A stretch of 64,000 bases of DNA from contig OW285188.1 in NCBI GenBank assembly GCA_935421135.1, forward strand, positions 1,509,001 through 1,573,000. The letters are read 5' to 3'. The notes under the pieces are model-generated. The model worked only from the letters and a program-made list of their open reading frames with translations. It did not search any database and was not told the DNA's origin. Origin of the DNA: Bugulina stolonifera (taxonomy: Eukaryota; Bryozoa; Gymnolaemata; Cheilostomatida; Bugulidae). This document shows positions 12,060 through 23,505 of this stretch, one piece after another (the stretch's first letter is position 1; every line of letters begins with the position of its first letter). The translations under genes were made by a program, and so were the position numbers.

Positions 12060-13464
12060 AAAGGGGTGAGAAACTAAATGTGAGCAGGGAGACAATACCG
12101 TGCAGCTCTACATACGACACACCTCTTTCCGTTATTTGTACTGTCTAACATCATACCATTAAATAGTGCAATGTAAATAATAATTCTCTAGATATCCCAC
12201 CTATTATCAACACCAGCAAAAGTCAACCACCTACATACATATAGGCCATTACTAGAATTGTTATGTATTCAGCAACAGAATTGGTAATCAGCTGCCACTT
12301 CTCCCTATATACCAGAGCTTCACTTGTAATTGTTCTAACTATATTTCATTTTCAAATGCATACCAAATGATGCCACATTGTTTCCCAGTTATAAGTATAA
12401 TGTATGTTCTACCCTAGACACAATACAGTTGTACAATTGTATGTAGGCCAAGTTGAGAATATTATGTAAATCATGCAGTGAAGCTGAGACCCCCTTCCTC
12501 TCCCCCTGCTATTATTCTGTACCACCTGATGGATAGTAAGTGCTCTGCCTACACGATAGTCTACACAATAGTGATAGTCTAACATAGCCTGTGCACATCT
12601 AAGTACAAGCATTGTCACTTTCCCACTCTCTCTATAAACTTTTTGCCCTTCAAGGTCTTATGAACAGTATTACATACATTGTATTGTCATGTGCATGCTT
12701 GCTGAATGCTTCATTAAACCATCTAAAGGTAGAAGATACATGTTTTTTGTATCTGCATTGTTTCCTGTCTCCCCTCCGCCCACTCCTGAAAACCAGTGTT
12801 GGTTGATTTCGGCATGAGACCCTCAGCTGGTAACTAACTGCAGGGAAACGAGTGCTCACTCCAGAATATACCATCATGTCCTACTTACTGCCTACCCTGC
12901 TGCTGTCTCTATGAGTCATTAGTTTACCTGTCAGACCTTACTCTTAGGTCTCCAGCTGCACCATATCAGTGCAGCACTACCAGGGAGGTAGTCAAAAGGG
13001 CATGTCTCTTGGGTTACAAGCTAATTATAGTGCATTTAAAAGTGCAGCGTGCATGAAGGTACATGCACAATATATGTATATACAGTCACGTTGTGTATGC
13101 ATGTGTATATACATTAACATGTACATGTAGTTATATAATATACACAATTATGATAGCATAGATAGATACACAGTGTAGGCTACCTCTACATGCAGATGTA
13201 GTCCTATATATATGCCCCTTGTGAAATATCTACCTCTCCATGCAAGACACCCTCCAAGAATCTGAGAGGCTCCTACAGACATAATAATTTATTTATAGAA
13301 TCTCATTTGTAGAAATTTCATCATGTCTGGAACCCAACAATGTTACCCTAACAGCCAAGACTCTGCCCTTCTTGGAATTCCTGAGAAAGAATAAAGCTAA
13401 CACGTTATGTCATTATGATTTTATAATGAGTGCATGCTTTTGAATTAGCAGACCCTGGAGATGA
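12060..13464. other. Intergenic stretch; no supported gene
   Basis: Both strands were read; only short frames without convincing splice borders. No RNA gene seen. A 23-codon frame at 13324-13395 (+) is too short to call. Confidence 0.4.
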
Positions 13465-13616
13465 CTAACCCGTTGTAGGTGCAGATGGGGAAGCGGTCCT
13501 GTCTGTACAGGGGGTGACAGGAATTAGGTGCCTGATTTCCTTGTTCACAGTTTTACTTCCTGGATCAAACACCCCCTTGGCATATGTTGTATGTTGTATC
13601 GTAGAACTCCAGGTGC
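13465..13616 (-). CDS. Candidate 3'-terminal exon of an unidentified gene
   Basis: On the minus strand an acceptor (TAG/GC) at 13617 opens a 49-codon frame ending in TAG at 13465. The peptide has a coding-like composition (TTYAKGVFDPGSKTVNKEI, then a Ser/Pro/Thr tail). I do not recognise the family. Upstream exons should lie at higher coordinates, possibly beyond element A, which would then sit in an intron of this gene; none could be identified. Could be a chance frame. Confidence 0.35.
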
Positions 13617-13988
13617 CTACTTATCCAAGGGTAGGATAAAAGGCATATAAGCATAGGCATAGGCATGCACTGTATATGGTGTATAGTCTATCAATCACAT
13701 TATCATTCACTAATAGCTTCGGAAACCTTTTACCTGAAATTATTGGGCAAAGTGAACATCTTTTCCTCTTCAAATCTCTGGGGCCTACCATCATCCCAGT
13801 TATACAAGTGCACTTTGCTAATAGCGCAGTTGGAATCTGCTGTTATATAAGGAGGCAAAGGCTAAGCTAAACTATCTACCCCTAATAATAGACCCTACAC
13901 AGCACATACCTGCCAACTCTACATGATATACATGTAGTATGAATACCTGCCAATTGTCTCTTGAAATCAAATGCCACTGTTGCATGAT

Positions 13989-15220
13989 AGTAGTATAGTC
14001 AGTGCACTTCTAGACAGACACGCACTCATTGACCCCTGTTTTCAACCAATCACAAGCCGGTATTTCCGATTTCAACCAATCACAGAAGAGCACAAAAATT
14101 TTGCACACGACCTTGCCAAGGTCACCCCAAAATCCCCCCTTCTGATTGGTCGAAAAAACATTTGCACACTTGACCCCGAACCCGGCCACGACCCCTTCCC
14201 TTCCTCCTTCCCACCCTCCTCCCCTCCCCCTCCCCCACCTCCCACTCCTCCCTCCTCCCCGCCACCGCCCTCGTCCCGTCCGCACCACCGCCGTCGCCGC
14301 CGCCGCCACCACCGCCCTCACCACCGCCACCGCCGCCGCCACCACCACCGCCCTCACCACCGTCGCCGCCACCGCCACCACCGCCACCACCACCACCGCC
14401 GCCACCACCACCGCCGCCGCCGCCACCACCACCACCACCGCCGCCGCCGCCGCCATCACCGTCATCACCGCCACCCCTCCTCCACCGCCGCCCACCCTCC
14501 CCCCGCAACCCCCACTCACCCGAACGACCAATCGTTTGAGGCGGTCAAGCCGCGTCCGCCCACGTTGCGTGCGGCGCCGACCGTACACGTGGAGGCGACG
14601 CCGGTGCCCCGTATCCACCGGGCCAAGCGACTAGGCAGCGGCCCGCCGCTTCTCCCGAGCCCTCCACTCGAAAAGCTTGTGATCTAAACGAGCGAATTCG
14701 GCTGCGCTTCGCCTATAACTCTCGTTAGCGATAAGAAGAAGTACTACGGAAGGCTTGGTTTCAGCGATAAGAAGAAGTACTACGGAAGGCTTGGTTTATG
14801 ATGTGCATTGCATTGTTAATAAAGAAATGTGTAAAGTCTCGGCTATAAATATACTGATGGGAAGAAGGGTTGTTTCTATAATATACATCGTATTGACAAC
14901 AAAGAACCGTGTGCATGTGTTAAGTCAGCATATATAATGCATTAAATAAACTTTTCACAATGGTGACAATAGAATGAATAAAAGATTGTGTACACGTGTT
15001 AAAACACAATTGAAAGAATAAAAGACACATATTTAAAAGAGTATGTCATATCTGTTATTAGCAAGGAAGTCTGTGTGCATGTGTTAAGACAGTGTATATT
15101 ATACATTAGATAAACTTTTCACAATAGTAGCAATAGAATAAATAAAATGTTGTGTGCATGTGTTAAGTCAGCATTATGTAATATATTAAATAAACTTTTT
15201 ACAATAGTAGCAATAGAATA
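13989..15220. repeat. Element A left terminal inverted repeat
   Basis: Matches the reverse complement of 22275-23499. Order from the tip: 18-bp family terminus; two CCAATCA-containing direct repeats near 14045 and 14083; a CCG/CGCC-rich block (14195-14520) that creates long meaningless Pro/Gly/Arg frames; a GC-rich unique block to 14690; then AT-rich sub-terminal repeats. A 36-bp segment (CGATAAGAAGAAGTACTACG...) is tandemly duplicated at 14729-14800 in this TIR but single in the right one. Confidence 0.93.
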
Positions 15221-15640
15221 AATAAAAGATTGAGTGTATGTGTTAAGTCAGCATTATGTAATACATTAAATACACTTTTTACAACACTATCAATAGAATG
15301 AATAAAAAAGCTACATATGTAAAGGAGTATGTCATAGCTATTGTTAGCAAGAAAAGTCTGTGTACATGTGTTAAGGGCAGCATATATAATACATTAAATA
15401 AACTTTTCACAATAGTAGCAATAGAATAAATAGAGATTGTGTACACATGTTGAAATATCATTATAATATGATTTAAACACAATTGAAAGAATAAAAGACA
15501 CATATGTAAAGGAGTATGTCATAGCTATTATAGCAAGAGACAGCTGTGTGCATGTGTTAAGTCAGCACATATAATACATTAGATAAACTTTTTACAAAAG
15601 TAGCAATAGAATGTATAAAAGGATGTGTATAAGTGTTAGA
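14940..15640. repeat. Sub-terminal 80-bp tandem repeats with AATAAA signals
   Basis: Irregular tandem copies carrying TGTTAAGTCAGCATTATGTA, TTAAATAAACTTTTCACAAT and AATAGAATAAATAAA-type segments. On the outgoing side these place several AATAAA signals downstream of the element genes, so they may serve as 3' processing signals as well as terminal structure. The right TIR holds fewer copies (22275-22600). Confidence 0.85.
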
Positions 15641-15781
15641 ATACCATTATATAATAATTTAAAAAATAATTTAAAAAAATCCTCACTGATTTGATATCAC
15701 ATAAAAGTAAATGCAGAGGGAATGAGACACTACAGAGAGAGAGAGTGGGAGAAAGAGAGTGGGAGAAAAAAGAAAAGATGA

Positions 15782-18700
15782 TTAGAGCTTTTCTTCACTG
15801 ACTCGAAGGTAAGCTTCAGCTTGTGCTATTACCTCTCTGTGATACCCATTCTTCTTGAGATGAAAAATGGCAGAGCGGTAATACTCAACTGCTCCAGAGA
15901 AAAAAGATGGGGGGAGTCTGCTTCGATCAACTAGTTCACTGACAGTCTCCTCTTCTATGGGGGTAATAGTGGTGGGGGTATTAAGATTGAGTTCAGACGA
16001 ACAAGAAGGAGATTGCGAGCTAAGTAGCTCTCTTCCAAAAGAAAGAGAGGGTGAAGCTAAAGAAAAGGAAGAAGTGGTAGTAGTAGAAGTAGTAATAAAA
16101 GTAGGTATTGAAAGACTAGTAATTGTATTATTAGACCTTCCAAGAGAAAAAGAGGGTGAATCTAAGAAAAAGAGTGGAGCAGGTGAAGAGGTGGGAGTAG
16201 AAGTAGGTATCGAAACAGTGGTAACTGTATCATCAAATCTTTCAGGAGAATGAGAGGGTGAATGTGAAGAAAAGAGTGGGGGAAAAGAAGCAGTAGAAGG
16301 AGTGGTAGTAATGGTAGTAGTAATAGTAGTAGTTGTAAGAGAAGAAGTAGAGGTGGTAATGTCTCCATTAGTAAGAGAGTTACTGATGGAAGAAGCATCT
16401 GAATCAAAATGATGGTGAGAAGGGAGAGGAAATTGTGAAGAGCACACCCCAGACTTTACAGATCTTTCAGGAGAATGAGAGGGTGAATGTGAAGAAAAGA
16501 GTGGAGGAAAAGAAGTAGTAGAAGGAGTAGTAGTAATAGTAGTAGTTGTAAGAGAAGAAGTAGAGATGGTAATGTCTCCATTAGTAAGAGAGTTACTGAT
16601 GGAAGAAGCATCTGAATCAAAATGATGGTGAGAAGGGAGAGGAAATTGTGAAGAGCACACCCCAGACTTTAAAGAGAATGGAGTAGTAGACATCCCCTTA
16701 AAGAAGGGAGGGTATACTACCCCACCAACAGTTGTTGGAGTGTATGCGGGGATGAGTATTTTGGAAGGTGGAGAGTGACCAGTGACCCTTTGCAAAAAGG
16801 ATATGGTCTTTTTTAGTGAATAGATATCTGTTAGAAAGCGTGTGTTGAATGAGATGTGTCGGTGACAGGGCTTTCCATCAATATGATGATTAGATGGAAA
16901 GTTGTAGTGTCTATTCATCCCCTCATCATCTACTGTTATGTGATAGCAAAAACAGATTCGGAGCAAAAAATGCTGTTGAATGTGGACACCTCGTCGGTGC
17001 CCAACATTCTTATTGCATAAAAAACAGGGGTCATCCGATTCAAATGGCTTTGTTAGTGACATCTCCAGTCTTCTTTTTGTCTCATCACTAACAAAGACAT
17101 AGAATCTTAGACCCCCCTTACATATCGACTTTGCTCTGAGTCCTAAAAAAGAAAGAAAATAACAAGAATAAGTGAGAGAGAACATATGACTTACTTGTAA
17201 ATCAGAAAAAAAAGATTCTAAATATACAAATAGATACTAAATCATTCTTACCTATCTCGAAGCCATCTACTCCCCCACATTGTTCAAATAAAGCAATCTC
17301 TTCTTCCCCTAGTTCTGTTTCTTTTTCATTCTATAATGTAAATAAAATGTGCAGTGACTAATTAACAAACTACATTAACATAGTTATTTGTAATATATGG
17401 TTTTTGAAGAATTTGATGAAAAAACTGGCACTCTAAGTACTAAGCAAGTCTACTAAAGCCTGTCTATTTACTCACATAAAGAGAAATACATCATCAACAT
17501 AAGAAAACCAGTTGTAATTTATGTTATATTTTTTCACATAAGAAAAGAAAAAAAGTGTCTTATTGATAAAAATAATACATAAGAAAGAAAGTGCAATACT
17601 TATAATAAAAATATCACTAATCTTTAACATCTTAGACATGGTAAGAGACTTATAGAATTAGAGAAAATCATACTATGACTAATTAACATCTGGTTTTAAA
17701 AAGGAAGTAGTCTCTTTTGACATTCTAGACATGGTAAGAGGCTTATAGTATAAAAAAGTACATCATCATTATGTGTAACTAACATGTACTTCTGCAGAAA
17801 TGTCAGTAATCTCCTTTGACATCTTAGAAACCCAACACCATAGTGGATTGAAGGTGTAATGCATGTGTGAACAAATAAGATAATAGACTAACCATTTCTG
17901 GAGATGGGATTCTTTTCCTCGAGATTCGTCTTCTGTCTTCCGAGTCGTACGTAATCATATACTTCGTACCTTTTTTTGATGTTTTAATTTTTCTTATATA
18001 TTTCTTTCTTTGATATTTAGATGTAGAAGCCTGTAAGTATATGTAGAGTAATAAACATATACCAAAGCATAAGTCAAGTAAACGGAACTACTAATGCAAC
18101 ATAGTTACTAAACAAAGAAAATAAGAATGAATAAAAATATATAGGAAACATGAGCATAGTGGTAGTGTACAAGTCAAGTATACAAAAATACTAATCCCTA
18201 TAGTTATTGAGCAAGAGAATAAGAATACTGATAACAACTACTTTTAGAATGAATAGCATAGGCAAGTTAAATAACAAGTAATAATATATACTAAAGCCTT
18301 AACTGTGTGGATAAAACCACCAACTCACCATAGTCACTGGGGAATAGAAACAAGAACAGATAAACAGAACATGTGTTAGCAAGAATTAATTTTGAAGTGA
18401 ATAATCAGTATAAGACAGAAAAAAAACCAAAAATACCACCCCTTACTTTTTATGTGTTTTTCAACCAATTGAGTCTTTCTGATGGTAAGCTCCTCCCAAA
18501 CAGAGAGATAAATTACTCTTGTGTTAGTGCAGATCTATTTATTAGAATTAATCAGTTAGTCTTTTTAGCTTCAAGTTCATCCTAAGTAGTGTAATAAATC
18601 ACTTTGGTGTAGACCTATTTATTAGAATTATTCAGTTAATCTTTTTAGCAACAAGTTCATCCCAAGTAGTGTAATAAATCACTTTAGTGCAGACCTATTC

Positions 18701-19482
18701 ATTAGAATTATCCAGTTAATCTTTTTAGCAGCAAGTCCACCCCAAGTATTGTGATAGGCCACTTTAGTACAGTATAGTCTTGGATGTAGAGTATAGGCTA
18801 CACTTGATAATATACTTCTTTGCTAGGATGTACAAGTATAGTCAGTACAAGTGGTAATAAACTGTTTTGATACTTATTACCCTACTAGTGGTATAACTAC
18901 TCATATTGAAAATAAATCTCACCACTTATAAAGTTTCTAAGCTATGGTCACACTAATTGTAGTATAGACAGAGCAGATCTCTACACACATGCTTTCATGT
19001 TGAGAATCAAAACAGTTTAATATATAAGCTTACAAAGTTTCTAAGCCCTGGACATACCAAAGGAGAATTATACCACTACTAAAATATAATTAGCCCCAAT
19101 GTTAACTCAAATGAGTAAGTTCATATTAAAATACATATTAAAATAGCTAGGATGTACTAGTATAGCCAGTACAAGTGGTAATAAACTGTTTTGATACTTA
19201 TTACACTACTAGTGGTATAACTACTCATATTGAAAAAAATCTCACCACATATAAAGCTTCTAAGCTCCGGTCACACAAATTGTAGTATAGACAGATCAGA
19301 TCTCTACATACTTGCTCTCATGTTGAGAATCAAAACAGTTTAATACATAAGCTTACAAAGTTTCTAAGCTCTAGTCATACCAAGGGAGTATTATATCACT
19401 ACTAAAATAGAATTAGTCCCAATGTTAACTCAAATGAGTAAATTCATACTAAAATACATATTAAAATAAGTTTACTCACCAT
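15782..19482 (-). CDS. 526-aa Cys/His-rich protein of element A, function unknown
   Basis: Four coding exons on the minus strand: 19480-19482 (ATG only, followed directly by donor GTGAGT), 17893-18030, 17252-17330, 15782-17142; all introns are GT-AG and the sum is 527 codons. The predicted protein starts MASTSKYQRKK, with a Lys/Arg-rich, NLS-like N-terminus (residues 2-45), an acidic patch (about 49-58), then a Cys/His-rich region (CFLC near 115-118, CFCYH near 138, PCHRH near 167) that could bind zinc, a long Ser/Thr-rich segment in which a block of about 75 residues is tandemly duplicated (from about 233), and a helical C-terminus. No DDE, tyrosine recombinase, HUH or polymerase motif was found. 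The copy in element C differs at only a few residues and is also intact, so it has been maintained or moved recently. It might be the family's DNA-binding factor or transposition protein; that is inference. Confidence 0.85.
18500..19460. repeat. Tandem duplications in intron 1 of the 526-aa gene
   Basis: Two kinds: three copies of an approximately 90-bp unit (18505-18770, AGTGTAATAAATCACTTTGG type) and a duplication of about 310 bp (from about 18832 and about 19148, both beginning CTAGGATGTAC). Element C keeps the 310-bp duplication but lacks the 90-bp units, explaining part of its shorter length. Confidence 0.8.
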
Positions 19483-19590
19483 ATTAATTGTTGAGTGATG
19501 TTTATTCAGAGAAATTAGTAAATATCCACAGAGTTGCAAGTCTTTACTAGGTGGTTGAGTGGTAATGATAAAAATCCTCTCTCACACTTG

Positions 19591-19600
19591 CTTTTATGGA
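19591..19600 (-). promoter_or_regulatory. TATA-like box for the 526-aa gene (element A)
   Basis: Reads CCATAAAAG on the minus strand, about 110 bp upstream of the ATG exon and just outside the CGATG array. The same site is conserved in element C at 58784-58792. Confidence 0.5.
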
Positions 19601-19644
19601 AATCTCTGTCCAATCAGAAGTGATGTGCCTTTTTTAGTCTGATT

Positions 19645-20660
19645 TATTGCATCCCGATGTGATTCGATGTAACCCGATGTAACCCGATGTAACCCGATGT
19701 AACCCGATGTAACCCGATGTAACCCGATGTAACCCGATGTAACCCGATGTAACCCGATGTGTTTTCGACCTCCCCCGATGTGTTTTCGACCTCCCCCGAT
19801 GTGATTCGATGTGTCTCGATGTGTTTTCGACCTCCCCCGATGTGATTCGATGTGTCCCGATGTGTTTTCGACCTTCCCCGATGTGACCCGATGTAACCCG
19901 ATGTAACCCGATGTAACCCGATGTAACCCGATGTAACCCGATGTGTTTTTTACCTCCCCCGATGTGTTTTCGACCTCCCCCGATGTGATTCGATGTGTCT
20001 CGATGTGTTTTCGACCTTCCCCGATGTAACCCGATGTAACCCGATGTGTTTTTGACCTCCCCCGATGTGATTCGATGTGTCCCGATGTGTTTTCGACCTC
20101 CCCCGATGTGATTCAATGTGTTTTCGACCTCCCCCGATGTGATTCGATGTGTCTCGATGTGTTTTCGACCTCCCTCGATGTGATTCGATGTGTTTTCGAC
20201 CTCCCCCGATGTGATTCGATGTGTTTTCGACCTCCCCCGATGTGATTCGATGTGTTTTCGACCTCCCCCGATGTGATTCGATGTGTTTCCGACCTCCCCC
20301 GATGTGATTCAATGTGTTTTCGACCTCCCCCGATGTGATTCGATGTGTCCCGATGTGTTTTCGACCACCCCCGATGTGTTTTCGACCTCCCCCGATGTGA
20401 TTTCGACCTCCCCCGATGGGATTCGATGTGTTTTCGACCTCCCCCGATGTGATTTGATGTGTCCCGATGTGTTTTCGACCTCTCCCGATGTGATTCGATG
20501 TGTCCCGATGTGTTTTCGACCTCCCCCGATGTGATTCGATGTGTCCCGATGTGTTTTCGACCTCCCCCGATGTGTTTTCGACCTTTCCCGATGTGTTTCG
20601 ATGTTTCCCTATGTGTTTTTGATCTTTCCCGATGTGATTCGATGCACTCTGATGTGTTTC
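19645..20660. repeat. Phased CGATG iteron array between divergent genes (element A)
   Basis: About 1 kb built from modules CCCGATGTAA, CCCGATGTGA, TTCGATGTGT and TTTTCGACCTCC. Neighbouring CGATG cores are 10 or 21 bp apart (for example CGAT at 19807, 19817, 19838, 19848), i.e. one or two helical turns, so sites lie on one DNA face. The array separates the 526-aa gene (minus) from the ankyrin gene (plus). Its open frames on both strands are artefacts of repeat length. Likely a binding array for a factor of the element (promoter control, replication origin or both). Confidence 0.9.
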
Positions 20661-20720
20661 CAATGCGCTCCAATGTATATGCTGTTAGCCAATCAGCTTT
20701 ATTTGTATCTTTTTATTCAC

Positions 20721-20729
20721 TATATAAAG
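20721..20729 (+). promoter_or_regulatory. TATA box for the IkB-like gene (element A)
   Basis: TATATAAAG at the plus-strand edge of the CGATG array, 86 bp before the ATG at 20815; conserved in element C on the opposite strand. Confidence 0.75.
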
Positions 20730-20814
20730 AGAGGTGGAAACAGTATTTTAGTTAACTCTTTCTAGCTCCAGTCTGTTCTTAATAGAAATTAAAGAGGGTT
20801 AGCACACAAATAAC

Positions 20815-22259
20815 ATGGAAAGTGGGTATGGATCAAGCGAGTATAGCAACAAGCTAATGACTCCTATAAACCAAGAGCTGATGAAGGTAACAGTGGAAAG
20901 ATGTACAGAACAAAGCAAGTATGAGAATAAAGACTTATTTGAGGGGGTGTCTGAGCTCTTTCTCCAAAAAAGCTTACCTCTAGACTGGCAGAAATGGGAT
21001 CCTTTAACCGATATTCGTAATAAGCTTAGCACACAGTTACTAGAAGAAATTCGTTCTATCTTTTGGGAGCAAGATGGAAAGGATGAAGAGTTGTAAGTTA
21101 TACATACTTCCAACTATTTTTTTTTTTTTGTTTCGTATTGTCTTTTATGATCAAAATAAAATATGATAGACAAATTTCCCATATAACTACCTCTCAACTA
21201 TGTGAAAAACAAATATCATGCTAAATGATGTAGTGAGGTACTAGAAGCAGCCCGAGATAGAGATGAGAGAGCCATTGCACTCGCGGTATTTGTTGCGAGG
21301 AGTCACAAACAACTGAATACAAAGAATGCGAATCGGCAGACATTACTTCACCTAACTGTACAGTCTTATTGTTCGGATTCACTAATTCGCCTCATCATCA
21401 CAAGGGGAGCGGATGGAGCAATAGCCGATGCTTGGGGTTAGTGTTTTATAGCACCAATGTTTGCATGCATTGCTTGTTAAAAAATATAGTATTGCAAAAC
21501 TTGTAACAATTCGATACTTATCTATATTGCTAATGTTTATTTGGAAGGTGACACCCCCCTTCACATTGCTGCACGTCTGGGTAGAGCTAAGGTTATTCAT
21601 GCTCTAACCACAAGTTTGACCAGAGTAGAAGTAAAGCATCCATACTTCAGAGTTCCTTACAAATCACTTCCCCAAGACAATGTACAGAGCTACAATCATG
21701 ATGGAAGGAGTGTAGTCCACCTCATTGTTGAAACAGCGCATAGCAGCAAGCATAGAGAGGCACTAAAAGTACTAAAAAAAAATACTCGGGCTGACTTAGA
21801 TATGAGGGTAAGTGAATACATTACAGTGGAATAAAAGTAGAGTAGATCGAATTGATAAGTTAGATGGGGAGTTTAATTCTATTCTCTTGTTTGATATTAT
21901 AGCGAATGGGAGATGGATATGCCCCATCTCACATTGCCATAGAGAATGAAGACTACGAATGTCTACATACATGTCTAAGATTGGGAGCTGATTCTGAAGT
22001 TCGTAACTACAAAAGTGAAACTCCTCAACAACTAGCTCACCTCTACAAATCAGCAGATATGGTAAGGGACCAACAACATAAAGAAGTATAGATTTCTTGC
22101 TTTGTCCACCTTGAGTGATATTCGTCTGAGTAAAAAACTAAAATCATCTTGTAGGTAAGACTGTGTCAAGAGTTTGGAGCTGGAGCATATCAATTAGAGT
22201 ATGCTGAGACCGAAGTCGTAAACATTATAGCTCCTACGACTTCTGATGAAGATGAGTAA
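20815..22259 (+). CDS. 334-aa IkB-like ankyrin-repeat protein of element A
   Basis: Five exons: 20815-21092, 21234-21436, 21548-21807, 21903-22061, 22155-22259; all GT-AG and in frame (335 codons with TAA). Residues 2-7 read ESGYGS, fitting the [D/E]SGxxS phosphodegron that in IkB proteins is phosphorylated by IKK and recognised by the beta-TrCP ubiquitin ligase. Residues about 94-310 carry about five ankyrin repeats (QTLLHLTV, GDTPLHIAARLG, RSVVHLIVE, APSHIAIEN, SETPQQLAHLY). The C-terminus is acidic (TSDEDE). Length, N-terminal degron, repeat number and acidic tail all match cytoplasmic IkB inhibitors of NF-kB; that family assignment follows from this layout, and a role in damping host NF-kB signalling is inference. 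The copy in element C is intact with very few changes. A captured host gene is the likeliest origin. Confidence 0.9.
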
Positions 22260-22274
22260 TAAGTACCTAAACCC

Positions 22275-23499
22275 CTCTTTTATTTATTCTATTGCTACTA
22301 TTGTGAAGTTTATTTAATATATTACATAATGCTGACTTAACACATGCACACAACCTTTTATTTATTCTATTGCTACTATTGTGAAAAGTTTATCTAATGT
22401 ATAATATACACTGTCTTAACACATGCACACAGACTTTCTTGCTAATAACAGATATGACATACTCTTTTAAATATGTGTCTTTTATTCTTTCAATTGTGTT
22501 TTAACACGTGTACACAATCTTTTATTCATTCTATTGTCACCATTGCGGAAAGTTTATTTAATGTATTATATATGCTGACTTAACACATGCACACGTTTCT
22601 TTATTGTCAATACAATGTATATCATAGAACCAACCCTTCTTCCCATCAGTGTATTTATAGCCAAGACTTTACACATTTCTTTATTAACAATGCGATGCAC
22701 ATCATAAACCAAGCCTTCCGTAGTACTTCTTCTTATCGCTAACGAGAGTTATAGGCGAAGCGCAGCCGAATTCGCTCGTTTAGATCACAAGCTTTTCGAG
22801 TGGAGGGCTCGGGAGAAGCGGCGGGCCGCTGCCTAGTCGCTTGGCCCGGTGGATACGGGGCACCGGCGTCGCCTCCACGTGTACGGTCGGCGCCGCACGC
22901 AACGTGGGCGGACGCGGCTTGACCGCCTCAAACGATTGGTCGTTCGGGTGAGTGGGGGTTGCGGGGGGAGAGTGGGCGGCGGTGGAGGAGGGGTGGCGGT
23001 GATGACGGTGATGGCGGCGGCGGCGGCGGTGGTGGTGGTGGTGGCGGCGGCGGCGGTGGTGGCGGTGGTGGTGGTGGCGGCGGTGGTGGTGGTGGCGGTG
23101 GTGGCGGTGGCGGCGGTGGCGGCGACGGTGGTGAGGGCGGTGGTGGTGGCGGCGGCGGTGGCGGTGGTGAGGGCGGTGGTGGCGGCGGCGGCGACGGCGG
23201 TGGTGCGGACGAGACGAGGGCGGTGGCGGGGAGGAGGGAGGAGTGGGAGGTGGGGGAGGGGGAGGGGAGGAGGGTGGGAAGGAGGAAGGGAAGGGGTCGT
23301 GGCCGGGTTCGGGGTCAAGTGTGCAAATGTTTTTTCGACCAATCAGAAGGGGGGATTTTGGGGTGACCTTGGCAAGGTCGTGTGCAAAATTTTTGTGCTC
23401 TTCTGTGATTGGTTGAAATCGGAAATACCGGCTTGTGATTGGTTGAAAACAGGGGTCAATGAGTGCGTGTCTGTCTAGAAGTGCACTGACTATACTACT
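22275..23499. repeat. Element A right terminal inverted repeat
   Basis: Inverted partner of 13989-15220; ends in ...TGCACTGACTATACTACT at 23499. The CGG-rich block here (22975-23290) differs in length from the left one. Confidence 0.93.
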
Positions 23500-23505
23500 C
23501 ATGAT

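Larger units (their letters stand above)
13989..23499. mobile_element. Mobile element A: 9.5-kb two-gene element with long TIRs, encodes IkB-like protein
   Basis: Ends are AGTAGTATAGTCAGTGCA (13989) and its complement (to 23499); the flanks are a perfect 6-bp duplication CATGAT (13983-13988 and 23500-23505). The TIRs are about 1.2 kb. Internal genes: a 526-aa unknown protein (minus) and a 334-aa ankyrin protein (plus), diverging from a phased CGATG array. Element C (54749-63606) is a nearly identical copy in the opposite orientation with a different target duplication, so the two arose by separate insertions. AG ends and 6-bp duplications are as known for Polintons/Mavericks, but no polymerase, integrase, ATPase or capsid gene is recognised here; it appears to depend on functions in trans. 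Confidence 0.93.

Noticed and set aside
14010..14687. Long Pro/Arg/His- and Gly-rich open frames in the TIRs of A and C (also at 22780-23538, 54692-55472, 62994-63585)
   Set aside because: They arise from CCG/CCA trinucleotide-rich DNA that stays open in several frames on both strands; no splice structure or non-repetitive conserved region supports them.
19634..20673. Frames of repeated His-Ile-Gly-Gly-Gly/Arg-Ser-Lys-Thr-His in the iteron arrays (also 57471-58837 and 43728-44663)
   Set aside because: Open in several frames and in both directions because the repeat unit rarely contains stops; the arrays lie between TATA boxes of divergent genes.
20799..21113. Antisense frame opposite the first exon of the IkB-like gene (also 57031-57345)
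   Set aside because: Shadow of a real exon; no splice continuation.
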